From: Larkinella bovis
Lineage (GTDB): Bacteria > Bacteroidota > Bacteroidia > Cytophagales > Spirosomataceae
Assembly: GCF_042655385.1 (NCBI RefSeq)
Contig: NZ_JBHSMA010000001.1
Span: 806,001-870,000, forward strand
Direction: 5' to 3'
DNA length: 64,000 nucleotides
Part shown: in pieces, positions 1-8,417 of the stretch
How the letters are laid out: each line of letters starts with the position of its first letter
Numbering within the stretch: the stretch's first letter is position 1
Notes under the pieces: model-generated
What the model saw: the letters and a program-made list of their open reading frames with translations, nothing else
Database searches by the model: none
Told to the model about the DNA's origin: nothing
Position numbers and translations under genes: made by a program

Positions 1-567
1 GGTGAAGCCCATCATGATCATCGGGTGCCCCAGTGGCAGCTTCAGATCCCGGTCGGTATGCCAGGTATGAAACGTCTTGCCGTAGGTTGACACCAGTTTT
101 TCCATCAGTTCGTGCTCGGCTACCAGCGGCAGACCCGGCGCAATCAGGCTACCGGCTTTAACCTCGTGGTGGTGACTGTGCCAGAGCTTTCTCTCTTCGT
201 CGGGCAGGGTCTTGAACAGGCGTTCCGAAACAATGTATTCCACTCCCATTATTTTGGCATCCGGGCCATTGCCGTCGAAAATCATGCACTGCACCAGGTC
301 TTCGTTCAACTGGGTACAGTAATGATGCGCTTCCATCTGGCCGTTCAGGTTCCCGTTGTAAAAATGAAAACCGTCCAGATACATGCTCATGGCGCGCAGC
401 GGAGCCTTGCTTTGCAACACCTCCGCCCCAGTTTCAAGTACCTTGGTCTTGGCGGTTTTATCCCCACCCGGCGATTCAACATTCGACGAGGTATTTTTGC
501 CCCCGCAGCTCGAAACCAGCAACAGGGCGATGCCCCCAAGAACGGAAATTTTTGGTCGTTTAAACAT
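1..567 (-). CDS. DUF1264 (oil-body-associated-protein-like) lipoprotein, C-terminus cut by window edge
   Basis: The minus strand is open from the ATG at 567 to the window edge, giving 189 residues without a stop, so the C-terminus is missing. The first 22 residues form a lipoprotein signal with a VSSC lipobox, so the protein should be anchored to a membrane on its outer face. The body matches my memory of the DUF1264 family: HFYNGNLNGQMEAHHYC, a CMIFDGNGPDAKIMGVEYI stretch and LWHSHHHEVKAG are typical of plant oil-body-associated proteins and their bacterial relatives. The biochemical function of bacterial members is not established. No co-directional partner is visible. The family call is from motif recognition; the edge truncation is an artefact of the window. 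Confidence 0.8.
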   Translation of the reverse strand, partial: MFKRPKISVLGGIALLLVSSCGGKNTSSNVESPGGDKTAKTKVLETGAEVLQSKAPLRAMSMYLDGFHFYNGNLNGQMEAHHYCTQLNEDLVQCMIFDGNGPDAKIMGVEYIVSERLFKTLPDEERKLWHSHHHEVKAGSLIAPGLPLVAEHELMEKLVSTYGKTFHTWHTDRDLKLPLGHPMIMMGFT

Positions 568-850
568 TTTTCGGAGTGAGTTTAGCCCCTAACGATTCCC
601 AATTCAGGTGTAAAAGTGGTCGAGGGCGACCGACGCCGGACATTCCACCGGGCAGGCTTGTCGATTTTTCAATGACGCCCCAACGCTGTCTGGATAAAAG
701 GGAAGACGGACGATGGTTTCGATTAGCCGGTTTAAATAAGCGAACGGCCCTCGAAGCCACTGGCCCCGTGCCATTGCCTCACTGGGCGGGCCGGGTTGCA
801 AACAAACACAAAACCGGGTAGTTGCCCTGGTAACCAACAGATCCGTTCCC

Positions 851-1729
851 ATGCAGACGTTACAGGACCCTCGCCAACAATACCCAGCTCCCCCCTATCC
901 ACAGCAACCCCAGGATCATCCCGGTCAGGAACAACGCATGAACCCGACGGCCGACCACGGAGAACAGTCGTACCGGGGAAGCGGTCGTCTGACCGGCCGA
1001 AAGGCCCTGATTACCGGAGCCGACAGCGGCATTGGGCGGGCCGTCGCGCTGGCGTTTGCCCGCGAAGGAGCCGACGTTCTGATTGCCTACCTGAGTGAAG
1101 ATCAGGACGCCCGCGAAACCGTTCGCCTGGTGGAGGACGCGGGTCGCCAGGCCATTGCCGTGCGGGGCGATGTCCAGGAGGAAGCGCACTGCCAGGCCCT
1201 GGTCCGGCGCGCCGTCGACGAATGGGGCCAGCTGGATATTCTCGTGAATAACGCGGCTTTTCAAATGAACCATTCGTCCATTCAGGAGCTTTCTTCGGCC
1301 GAGTTCGACCAGACGTTTCGCACCAATGTTTACGCGCTTTTTTACCTCTGTAAAGCTGCTTTGCCGGTGATGAAACCGGGCGGATCAATTATCAATACGA
1401 CGTCGATTCAGGCCTACATGCCCGACCCCTCCCTGCTGGCGTATGCTGCCACCAAGGCCGCCATTGCCAACTTCACCAAAGCCCTGGCGAAAGAAGCCAT
1501 CGAAAAGGGGATCCGGGTCAATGCCGTCGCCCCCGGTCCCGTCTGGACACCCCTGATCCCCTCGACCCTGCCTCCCGAAAAAACGCAGGAATTCGGGGCG
1601 GATTCACTGCTGGGGAGAGCGGCTCAACCGGTTGAACTCGCGCCCATTTATGTGCTACTGGCTTCGCAGGAGGCCAGCTACATTACGGGGATGATTTACG
1701 GAGCAACGGGTGGCCGACCCATCGCCTGA
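851..1729 (+). CDS. Short-chain dehydrogenase/reductase (YghA/glucose-dehydrogenase-like)
   Basis: A 292-residue SDR oxidoreductase. The Rossmann glycine motif TGADSGIG is near residue 56, NNAA near 133, the catalytic serine in NTTSIQ near 182, and the YAATK catalytic Tyr/Lys pair near 196. The first 45 residues are a Pro/Gln-rich extension, as in the YghA-like subgroup of stress-associated SDRs, and should be cytoplasmic. The substrate cannot be read from the sequence; this subgroup usually acts on aldehydes, sugars or alcohols with NAD(P)H. It is followed after 55 bp by an FAD/Rieske oxidoreductase on the same strand and may be co-transcribed with it. A later start at the internal Met near residue 30 is possible. 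Confidence 0.9.
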   Translation: MQTLQDPRQQYPAPPYPQQPQDHPGQEQRMNPTADHGEQSYRGSGRLTGRKALITGADSGIGRAVALAFAREGADVLIAYLSEDQDARETVRLVEDAGRQAIAVRGDVQEEAHCQALVRRAVDEWGQLDILVNNAAFQMNHSSIQELSSAEFDQTFRTNVYALFYLCKAALPVMKPGGSIINTTSIQAYMPDPSLLAYAATKAAIANFTKALAKEAIEKGIRVNAVAPGPVWTPLIPSTLPPEKTQEFGADSLLGRAAQPVELAPIYVLLASQEASYITGMIYGATGGRPIA

Positions 1730-1784
1730 TTCAACGCACTCCGGCTGTTCCAGAAAACATTTCAATCGATCCCGACAAGCAATT

Positions 1785-3362
1785 ATGAACACAACGCATC
1801 ATCCGGGTAACCAGACATCCGGATATCACCTCAGTTTTTGGAGCGATTCCGTAGCACCCATTGTCTATACTCCGCTGGATGGGGATCGGCAAACGGATGT
1901 CGTCATTGTGGGAGCCGGTATTGCCGGTTTGACCGTCGCCTATACCCTCCTCAAAGCCGGCAAGAAGGTGGTAGTGCTGGAAGACGGCTGGGTGGGAAGC
2001 GGAGAAACCGGGCGGACAACGGCCCATTTGTCCAACGCGCTGGACGACCGCTATTCCGAGATTGAACGCTATCACGGCGCCGAGGGGGCCCGAATAGCCG
2101 CCGAAAGCCACACGGCCGCCATTGACTTTATCGAACGAACGATTCGGAAAGAAGGCATTGCCTGCGATTTTGAGCGGCTGGATGGCTATTTGTTTCTGCA
2201 TCCGACCGATCAGCCGGAAACCCTGAACCAGGAGTTTGCCGCCTGTCGAAAAGCCGGTTTGACCCTCCATCGGCTGGCGCAGGTCCCCGGCCTGGCCGTC
2301 AATGTGGGCCAGTGCCTCCAGTTTCCCAACCAGGCGCAGTTCCATCCCCTGAAATACCTGAAAGGGCTGGCGGAAGCGGTCCTGCGGCTTGGGGGTGAAA
2401 TCTACACGGAAACCCGGGTTACTACCGTTCAGGAAGGGTCCGTAAAAACTGCCGCCTATACCGTCAGGGCGACGGATGTGGTCGTGGCGACCAATACCCC
2501 CATCAATGATCTATTTACCATACATACCAAACAGTGGCCCTACCGGAGCTACGTGGTGGGCCTGAAAATTCCGAAAGGCAGCGTGCGGGCTGCTTTGTGG
2601 TGGGACACGGGCGACCTAAAGTCCAGGTGGGTGAGCCAGCCCTATACCTACGTCCGTTTACAATCCCTGGATGAGCAGCATGATCTGGTGCTGGCTGGCG
2701 GACATGACCACAAAACCGGACAGGCCGCGGAGGAAGGCATCGACGAGGAAAACCGGTACCAGGCCCTGATTGATTGGGTGAAGCGGCATTTCCCGGTGGC
2801 CACGGAGGTAGTCTACCGCTGGTCTGGTCAGGTGATGGAACCGCTCGACGCGATGGCCTATATCGGCAAAAATCCGGGCAATGAGCACGTGTACATCGTC
2901 ACCGGCGATTCGGGCAACGGCATGACACACGGCACGATTGCCGGCCCACTGCTCACGGATTTGATCCTGGGCCGGGAAAACAACTGGGCAGGGTTATACG
3001 ATCCGGCCCGCATCACCCTGCGGGTCGCGGGCGACTATTTGAAGGAAACCGGCAACTTTGCGGCCCAGCTGGCCGACTATTTTACCGGGAGCGATGGCAC
3101 CGAAGCGCGTCAACTGAGCAACGGGCAGGGGGCGATTTTGGCCGTTGGATTGCGGAAAATAGCGGCTTACCGGGATGAGCAGGGCCACCTCCACGCGCAT
3201 TCGGCCATTTGCCCGCACCTGGGCTGCGTCGTCCACTGGAACGCCGATGAAAAATCGTTCGATTGCCCGTGCCACGGATCCCGGTTTACCGGAACGGGGC
3301 AGGTAATCAATGGCCCCGCCCTGAACGATATGAAAGAAGTCGAACTAAAAACGGAAAGCTGA
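1785..3362 (+). CDS. FAD-dependent oxidoreductase with C-terminal Rieske [2Fe-2S] domain
   Basis: A 525-residue two-domain flavoprotein. The N-terminal DAO-type domain carries the dinucleotide-binding motif VIVGAGIAGL near residue 37. The last ~100 residues are a Rieske domain with CPHLGC and CPCHGS cluster ligands (Cys-X-His and Cys-X2-His). This architecture is recurrent in Bacteroidota, Proteobacteria and Actinobacteria, but the substrate is generally unknown. The ATG at 1785 was chosen over the upstream in-frame ATG at 1710, which would overlap the preceding SDR gene and adds 25 non-conserved residues. The gene follows the SDR gene and lies near a manganese catalase, which suggests a redox or stress role; that role is inferred. 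Confidence 0.88.
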   Translation: MNTTHHPGNQTSGYHLSFWSDSVAPIVYTPLDGDRQTDVVIVGAGIAGLTVAYTLLKAGKKVVVLEDGWVGSGETGRTTAHLSNALDDRYSEIERYHGAEGARIAAESHTAAIDFIERTIRKEGIACDFERLDGYLFLHPTDQPETLNQEFAACRKAGLTLHRLAQVPGLAVNVGQCLQFPNQAQFHPLKYLKGLAEAVLRLGGEIYTETRVTTVQEGSVKTAAYTVRATDVVVATNTPINDLFTIHTKQWPYRSYVVGLKIPKGSVRAALWWDTGDLKSRWVSQPYTYVRLQSLDEQHDLVLAGGHDHKTGQAAEEGIDEENRYQALIDWVKRHFPVATEVVYRWSGQVMEPLDAMAYIGKNPGNEHVYIVTGDSGNGMTHGTIAGPLLTDLILGRENNWAGLYDPARITLRVAGDYLKETGNFAAQLADYFTGSDGTEARQLSNGQGAILAVGLRKIAAYRDEQGHLHAHSAICPHLGCVVHWNADEKSFDCPCHGSRFTGTGQVINGPALNDMKEVELKTES

Positions 3363-3565
3363 AACCTCATTAGCGATTTCTCCAAACCAATCATAAGACG
3401 CACCGCGAGTAGATCGGCACCAGATCAGCCTCCTTAGTGCTCGTAGATTGGCACCTGTTTACCAATTGCCAGTTGACCCCGCAGGGCCGAATGCTCATTA
3501 GGGGCCGGTTGTTCAGCCCCTCTTTTGACCGAATCAGTTGAAGAGGTAAGCAAACGGAGAACGTT

Positions 3566-3883
3566 ATGGGAGTAGGTCTTGAAATGATATTTTTTCTGGG
3601 ACTGCTGGTGGTCGGAGCGTACCTGATCTACCGGGTGGCCTTCAAGGGTCGGCGTCGGCTCCAGGCCGACGATTTTAAGGGTCCCCGGGCAACCACCCGG
3701 CGCTGGGCAACCATCGCGGCCGGTGTCCTGCTGGTCATTGTTATCGCCTTAACCCTCGAATTCTGTCGGGAGCAACAGCACCGCATGGAGAAAAATACCC
3801 ACGAAAATAACGCCCAGGATAACATTGGGAAGGGTGAAAACGAGGACGACAATCGGGATGATGGCAACGATACGCAACGCTGA
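3566..3883 (+). CDS. Small membrane protein of unknown function
   Basis: A 105-residue protein not assigned to a family. Residues 6-24 and 50-66 are strongly hydrophobic and look like two transmembrane helices separated by a basic loop (KGRRRLQ). The last ~35 residues are hydrophilic and very rich in Asn, Asp and Glu. A purine-rich GAGAACGTT stretch precedes the ATG. The GH1-like gene starts 33 bp downstream on the same strand, so the two may be co-transcribed. Gene reality is supported by its position, its coherent hydropathy pattern and the lack of a better overlapping frame. Confidence 0.6.
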   Translation: MGVGLEMIFFLGLLVVGAYLIYRVAFKGRRRLQADDFKGPRATTRRWATIAAGVLLVIVIALTLEFCREQQHRMEKNTHENNAQDNIGKGENEDDNRDDGNDTQR

Positions 3884-3916
3884 ACGTTTTCCGCCCCGAA
3901 ACCTAGCACTCATCCG

Positions 3917-5158
3917 ATGAATCCATTGCCGCTGCCGGACAAACCATCGCCGGCACACCCGGTTTCCAATCCCTTTCGGTCGTTCTGGATGGCCGGCTAC
4001 GAATGCACCGATAAGCTCAACGCCTGGGGCAACCGGGTCGATTTTCTCCGGCTCACGGGGCATCTGGAACGCCTTGACGAAGACTACCACGCCCTGGAAC
4101 CGTTCGGTATCCGCACGGTCCGGGAAGGAATTCGGTGGAGCCAGGTCGAAACCCGTCCTTACCACTACGACTTTCAGACGCTGGCGTATTGCATCGAACG
4201 GGGCCGGGCGGCCGGGGTGCAACAGTGTTGGGATCTGTGTCATTTCGGTTTTCCGGACGACCTGACACCACTGCATCCGATGTTTGCCCGCCGTTTTGCG
4301 GCCTTATGCCGCCATTTTGCCACCTTTTACCGGTCGATCGATCCCGACAGTCTGCTAATTGTTACCCCAATCAATGAAGTCAGTTTCCTGTCGTGGCTCG
4401 GGGGTGAGGTCCGGGGAACCTCGCCGTATTGCACCGGGCAGGGCTGGGAGGTCAAGTACAGTCTGATGCGGGCCTATATTGAAGGCATTGCCGCCCTGCG
4501 CGAAGTCGACCCGAGCATTCGCATTCTTACGACCGAACCGCTGGTCAATATGGTTCCTCCCCTGCATGCCACCGACGAACAATTGGCCGGGGCTGCACTG
4601 GCCCACGAGCATCAGTTTCAGGCGACGGACATACTCTGTGGTCGCCTGTGCCCGGAACTGGGCGGTCAGCCTGACTTCCTCGATCTGGTTGGCCTTAATT
4701 TTTATTATAATAACCAGTGGATCTGCGGCTCCGGCGCGTTTCTCCCCTGGCTGAATGAGGAGAACGATCAGCGCTGGAAGCCCCTTCGAACCTTACTGGG
4801 GCAGGTTTACCGGCGTTACCAGCGCCCCATCGTTCTGTCTGAAACCAGCCATCCCGGTGAGGACCGCCCCCACTGGATTCGATTTATAGCCGACGAAGCT
4901 GCGGAAGCGCTGCAACAGGGCATTTCCCTTTTCGGAATTTGCCTCTACCCCATCATCGACCGACCCGACTGGGATCACCTGACACCCTGGCACCGGGCCG
5001 GCTTATGGGATGTCGAGCTGGGAGCCAACGGGGCTCCCACCGGCTTTCCGCCCCGCCGGATATTGTACCAACCCTATGCCGACGCATTACGCATCGCCCA
5101 GCAACACGTGTCCGCCGTTCAGAATTCTCTCCAGACAACCCGGTTTTCGGTGCCGTAG
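3917..5158 (+). CDS. GH1-like clan-A glycoside hydrolase (beta-glucosidase-like)
   Basis: A 413-residue (beta/alpha)8-barrel hydrolase resembling glycoside hydrolase family 1. Two candidate catalytic glutamates are visible: E154 in TPINEVSF, the acid/base Asn-Glu motif of clan GH-A, and E309 in VLSETSH, the nucleophile. Their ~155-residue spacing fits the clan. No signal peptide is seen, so it is probably cytoplasmic. It is shorter than a typical GH1 enzyme (~450) and lacks the usual N-terminal signature. It may therefore belong to the divergent GH1-like group found near sugar-nucleotide and glycosyltransferase genes. The substrate is not predictable. It is convergent with the manganese catalase gene, with a strong hairpin between them. 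Confidence 0.75.
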   Translation: MNPLPLPDKPSPAHPVSNPFRSFWMAGYECTDKLNAWGNRVDFLRLTGHLERLDEDYHALEPFGIRTVREGIRWSQVETRPYHYDFQTLAYCIERGRAAGVQQCWDLCHFGFPDDLTPLHPMFARRFAALCRHFATFYRSIDPDSLLIVTPINEVSFLSWLGGEVRGTSPYCTGQGWEVKYSLMRAYIEGIAALREVDPSIRILTTEPLVNMVPPLHATDEQLAGAALAHEHQFQATDILCGRLCPELGGQPDFLDLVGLNFYYNNQWICGSGAFLPWLNEENDQRWKPLRTLLGQVYRRYQRPIVLSETSHPGEDRPHWIRFIADEAAEALQQGISLFGICLYPIIDRPDWDHLTPWHRAGLWDVELGANGAPTGFPPRRILYQPYADALRIAQQHVSAVQNSLQTTRFSVP

Positions 5159-5244
5159 CCTACCTGCGAATCCGTTTCCGAAAACTGGAATCAACACCAA
5201 CGCCCCGTTGCCGCCGAATCCGGGGATTGGATTCCCTACCAAGC

Positions 5245-5281
5245 GATCAGGCCCGGTTTTAGCGAAAAACCGGGCCTGATC
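5245..5281. terminator. Bidirectional intrinsic terminator hairpin
   Basis: A perfect 16-bp stem (5245-5260 pairing with 5266-5281) with a 5-nt loop lies between the convergent GH1-like and manganese catalase genes. The arms carry internal T and A runs, so either strand can form a GC-rich stem near a U-tract. Confidence 0.8.
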
Positions 5282-5300
5282 TTTCAGTAAAGACACTGAT

Positions 5301-6203
5301 TTATAACTTGATACCCAACTTTTTGGCGATATCGGCGAACATTTCGGGGTCGATATCGTCGGCACCCGGCGCATTCAGTTGCGGTTCTTCGTCCAGATCG
5401 GGCGCCGGGAAACCTTCCGGATGACCAAAGACGACTTCCACTTCCTGCCCGTCTTCGGGATGCGGACCGTTCCAGATCAGTCCGGCCTGCCGGTAGTCTT
5501 CCTGGCTGAAGGTGTATAATTTCAGGTGCTCCTTATTCGCCATAAATTTCTTCGTTTCCGGAAACGCGTCATTGCTCAGGTCCGGAATTGGCAGGAGTTT
5601 GGTCACCGCTACCCCTGTCAGTTTTTCCAGCGCCTTGGCATAGGCCACCACGTGCAATCCCCCGCGCACCAGCAGGTACCCCACCATTTCGCGGGCTGTG
5701 GGATCGTCAACCATTTCATAGACCCGCATTTTGTTGGCCCGTGCTCCGCATTCCAGGAAGAAATTGTGCAGCAAATCCAGTTTCAGGTTTCCGCTGCTGA
5801 ACACGTTGTCGCCCGACCAGAAATGGCCCATCGAATCCATCGCCAATGCCGACTGACCGCTGGCGATAAAATGGTGCGTATTGCGGGCATCGACGCCATT
5901 CGCCAACGGCGTGGTAGTAGGATCGAAACCGCGTTTGCTCACCCCGGTCAGCAGCAGGTTGACGGTATAGGAAACCACTTCAATATGCCCATACTCCTCC
6001 CCGGCGATGCTGCAAATCAGGTCATAGAACGGCCGGAGTTTTTTACGCCCCCGGAAGTTAAACGACTGGTAGGTGTAATTCATCAGGGTTGACATTTCCC
6101 CGAACTTGCCCCCGAGCAGTTCCTGCACGGCAGCGGCACTATTGGGTGAGGGGTTTTTGGGGGTTGGCAGCTCAATCGGCAGCCGATCCATCTTTAAAAT
6201 CAT
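5301..6203 (-). CDS. Manganese catalase
   Basis: A 300-residue non-haem dimanganese catalase, which disproportionates hydrogen peroxide to water and oxygen in the cytoplasm. The ferritin-like bundle carries metal-ligand segments typical of the family: E near residue 36 (GGKFGEMSTLMNY), EEYGHIE near 68-74, ECGAR, and GGLHVVAY. Length fits the family. The ATG at 6203 was chosen because the family N-terminus (MILKMDRLPIELP) begins there; the reading frame stays open to 6473 but that extension has no family similarity. It probably belongs to an oxidative-stress group with the SDR and FAD/Rieske genes. It ends near the terminator at 5245-5281. Confidence 0.93.
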   Translation of the reverse strand: MILKMDRLPIELPTPKNPSPNSAAAVQELLGGKFGEMSTLMNYTYQSFNFRGRKKLRPFYDLICSIAGEEYGHIEVVSYTVNLLLTGVSKRGFDPTTTPLANGVDARNTHHFIASGQSALAMDSMGHFWSGDNVFSSGNLKLDLLHNFFLECGARANKMRVYEMVDDPTAREMVGYLLVRGGLHVVAYAKALEKLTGVAVTKLLPIPDLSNDAFPETKKFMANKEHLKLYTFSQEDYRQAGLIWNGPHPEDGQEVEVVFGHPEGFPAPDLDEEPQLNAPGADDIDPEMFADIAKKLGIKL

Positions 6204-6565
6204 AATACGAGCTGGTTTAAACGTACCATTTAACAGGTCTTCACACCAAATGGCCCGGGATTTAATGAAATAGTGAGGATTCGGTCTATCAGGCAACGGT
6301 TGCCAGGCAGACCCGTTACGTGCCGGAGGGAGCTCGTTGCAATGCGGGGTAAATAGCCGAAAAATACTCAGCCGGAACGGATGCCGACCGTGGGTTTGGC
6401 ATGATAGCAGCCGTTTTAGGACCAGGCTGGGTGATCCCAAAATGGTATTTAGGGTCAAAATTTGTCCATTCAACCCGTAAATACCCCTAATCAGCCACTT
6501 TGATTTCCTTTCAGGAAAAAAGGAATGTTCTTTTGCGGCTTAAAACAAAACGAATAAGGGACATT

Positions 6566-6594
6566 CCCGGCAGAATCTGCCGGGTTTTGTTTTT
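6566..6594 (+). terminator. Intrinsic terminator-like hairpin, possible end of a small RNA
   Basis: An 8-bp perfect GC-rich stem (CCCGGCAG/CTGCCGGG) with a 3-nt loop is followed by TTTTGTTTTT. No protein gene lies upstream on the plus strand, so it may end an unannotated short transcript. Confidence 0.65.
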
Positions 6595-6717
6595 AAAGAC
6601 GTGGGTGAACGAAATCTAATAAATTTCTAATTGCAAATAAAAAGCCGCCTGCTGCGATTTGCGGAAATTCGCTTTTTCTAAGCAGAGATGTTTAGCAAAA
6701 GGACAGAGAAAAGTCAC

Positions 6718-6750
6718 AACCCGGCTGGTTTCCGGCCGGGTTTGTTTTTT
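6718..6750 (+). terminator. Second intrinsic terminator-like hairpin
   Basis: A CCCGGC/GCCGGG stem extended by three pairs, one of them G-T, is followed by TTTGTTTTTT. It lies about 150 bp after the first hairpin and resembles it in stem sequence and tail. Confidence 0.62.
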
Positions 6751-7100
6751 GCCTAACCTTCCATCACCGGCATCAGCACGTCGAAAGTGAGCCGTTTGGG
6801 CATTTTTTCCGGGCCAGTTTTACCCCCTCGGCTCCGGTTGCCGCCCGGCGAATGCGGTATTGGGCTACCACACTTCCCCAAAAGAAGATTCGGGCAGGAG
6901 TCGCATTTCGACGCATACCCCTTATCAATTCATCAGAACCGAAAATTTTGGTCCCGCCATTCAGATTTACGAACGAATGGCGGCCTTGCCGGTCGCTTTT
7001 GTGCGGGACCGGCCGCCCGGTCCGAAACCTCACTTCTTTCAACCGGCACAACGGCTGGCCGTTGATTAGGGTGTGCAATAGAATGGCACGAGTGGTTTGT

Positions 7101-7138
7101 GCAATAGCCGGAAACAGTTGATTCCGGCTATTGCTTTT
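7101..7138 (+). terminator. Third terminator-like hairpin
   Basis: A perfect 13-bp stem (GCAATAGCCGGAA and its complement at 7122-7134) with an 8-nt loop is followed by only TTTT, so termination would be weaker than at the two preceding hairpins. Confidence 0.5.
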
Positions 7139-7385
7139 CGGGTCTAACAAAACCGTATTTCCGCACCCCAACACGGACCGGCGGCCAAAACCGGGCGGCC
7201 GCTCACGCTGGAGTTTCTTCCTGCACCCTTCAAGGCTTCCATTTTTCTTTCGCGGTTGTCGCTTCTGATCGTTGGCGGACGGGTGGGGCGCTCTTGGGTA
7301 GAGCGTAAACTCGTCAAGCCAACCTTTTTCATTATCTTGCCTCCAGATCCCGTTTCTACAACTCATGAACTGAATCCGTATCACT

Positions 7386-8321
7386 ATGACTTCACGTCGG
7401 ACATTTTTAAAACAATTGGGTGCCCTAACGGCCGTTTCGGCCTCCCTGCCGGTTTTGGCCGAAACCGCAGCAAAAAAACCGTTCTTCGAAATTTCGCTGG
7501 CCGAATGGTCGTTGCACAAAGCACTCTTTAACGAGAAAAAAATTACGAACCTCGATTTTCCCGCCCTGGCTAAAAAGGAATTTGGCATCGACATTGTCGA
7601 ATACGTCAACCAGTTTTTCAAAGACAAAGCGCAGGATGCCACGTATCTGAAAGAATTGATGATGCGGTGCAAGGATAATGGTGTCCGGAACCACCTGATC
7701 ATGATCGATGGCGAGGGTTTTCTGGGTGAAACCGATGCCGCCAAACGGAACGAAGCCGTTGAGAAACACAAAAAATGGGTGGAGTGCGCCAAAACGCTGG
7801 GTTGTAAGACCATCCGGGTCAATGCGTTCGGGAAAGGCACCGCGGAGGAAGTTGCCAAAGCCGCCGTCGACGGGCTGGGCAAACTCGGCGAGTTTGCCAA
7901 AACCATGAACATCAACGTCATCGTGGAAAACCACGGCAGTTATTCGTCCAATGGTCAGTGGCTCACGGGGGTGATGAAGCAGGTCAACATGAAAAATGTC
8001 GGTATTCTGCCTGATTTCGGCAATTTCTGTATCAAGCGAAGCGACGGTACGGAATGGGGCGGCCAATGCGTCGAAGAGTACGACCGCTACAAGGGCGTTG
8101 CCGAAATGATGCCGTTTGCCAAAGGGGTTAGCGCCAAATCACACGACTTCGATGCCAACGGCAATTGCACCGATACGGACTACATGCGAATGATGAAAAT
8201 CGTGAAAGATAGCGGCTTCAAAGGTATTGTCGGTATCGAATACGAAGGCGCTACGCTGAGCGAATTCGAAGGCATCAAAAAAACCAAAGCCCTCCTCGAC
8301 CGCGTAGGAACACTGGTTTAG
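7386..8321 (+). CDS. Tat-exported sugar phosphate isomerase/epimerase-like TIM-barrel protein
   Basis: A 311-residue protein of the xylose-isomerase-like TIM-barrel superfamily (AP endonuclease 2 fold). The N-terminus SRRTFLKQLG followed by a hydrophobic segment and LAE is a twin-arginine signal, so it should be folded and exported to the periplasm. Family-like segments include a VENHGSYSSNG metal-site strand near residue 181, GILPDFGNF near 204, SAKSHDFD near 249 and GIVGIEYEG near 281. Many Cytophagales encode such proteins in sugar degradation clusters with Gfo/Idh/MocA oxidoreductases, one of which follows at 9860. Substrate unknown. Its stop is followed immediately by a long palindromic repeat. 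Confidence 0.85.
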   Translation: MTSRRTFLKQLGALTAVSASLPVLAETAAKKPFFEISLAEWSLHKALFNEKKITNLDFPALAKKEFGIDIVEYVNQFFKDKAQDATYLKELMMRCKDNGVRNHLIMIDGEGFLGETDAAKRNEAVEKHKKWVECAKTLGCKTIRVNAFGKGTAEEVAKAAVDGLGKLGEFAKTMNINVIVENHGSYSSNGQWLTGVMKQVNMKNVGILPDFGNFCIKRSDGTEWGGQCVEEYDRYKGVAEMMPFAKGVSAKSHDFDANGNCTDTDYMRMMKIVKDSGFKGIVGIEYEGATLSEFEGIKKTKALLDRVGTLV

Positions 8322-8327
8322 AAGGAA

Positions 8328-8415
8328 GAGTTATGAATTAAGAGTGAAGAGTTATGAGTTGGCTAACGCATTAACTCATAACTCTTCACTCTTAATTCAT
8401 AACTCTTTACTCTTC
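8328..8415. repeat. Palindromic intergenic repeat, AACTCATAACTCTTCACTC family
   Basis: A perfect 33-bp inverted repeat (8328-8360 with 8373-8405) and a 12-nt loop, built from shuffled units such as AACTCATAACTC and TTCACTC; one further partial unit follows to 8415. It lies between the converging isomerase and folE genes, and a diverged relative is present at 15811-15905. Confidence 0.85.
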
Positions 8416-8417
8416 AC

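Larger units (their letters stand above)
6204..7385. other. 1.2-kb stretch without a convincing protein gene
   Basis: No open frame here resembles a known protein. The long minus-strand frame that crosses it (6773-7921) runs antisense through the following isomerase gene. The interval contains three plus-strand terminator-like hairpins (6566-6594, 6718-6750, 7101-7138). These suggest short untranslated transcripts, decayed genes or a long regulatory leader. A recognisable TAnnTTTG promoter was not found. Confidence 0.5.

Noticed and set aside
112..579. 155-codon plus-strand frame at the left edge
   Set aside because: It is antisense to the DUF1264 lipoprotein, which has clear family motifs and a lipobox.
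6860..7069. Short plus-strand frame in the gene-poor interval, considered as a decayed gene or repeat fragment
   Set aside because: No family could be recognised on either strand and no second copy was seen in the window, so it is not listed as a gene or pseudogene.
6773..7921. 382-codon minus-strand open frame
   Set aside because: It runs antisense through the well-supported Tat-exported isomerase gene, has a Ser/Arg-rich composition typical of shadow frames and no recognisable motif.
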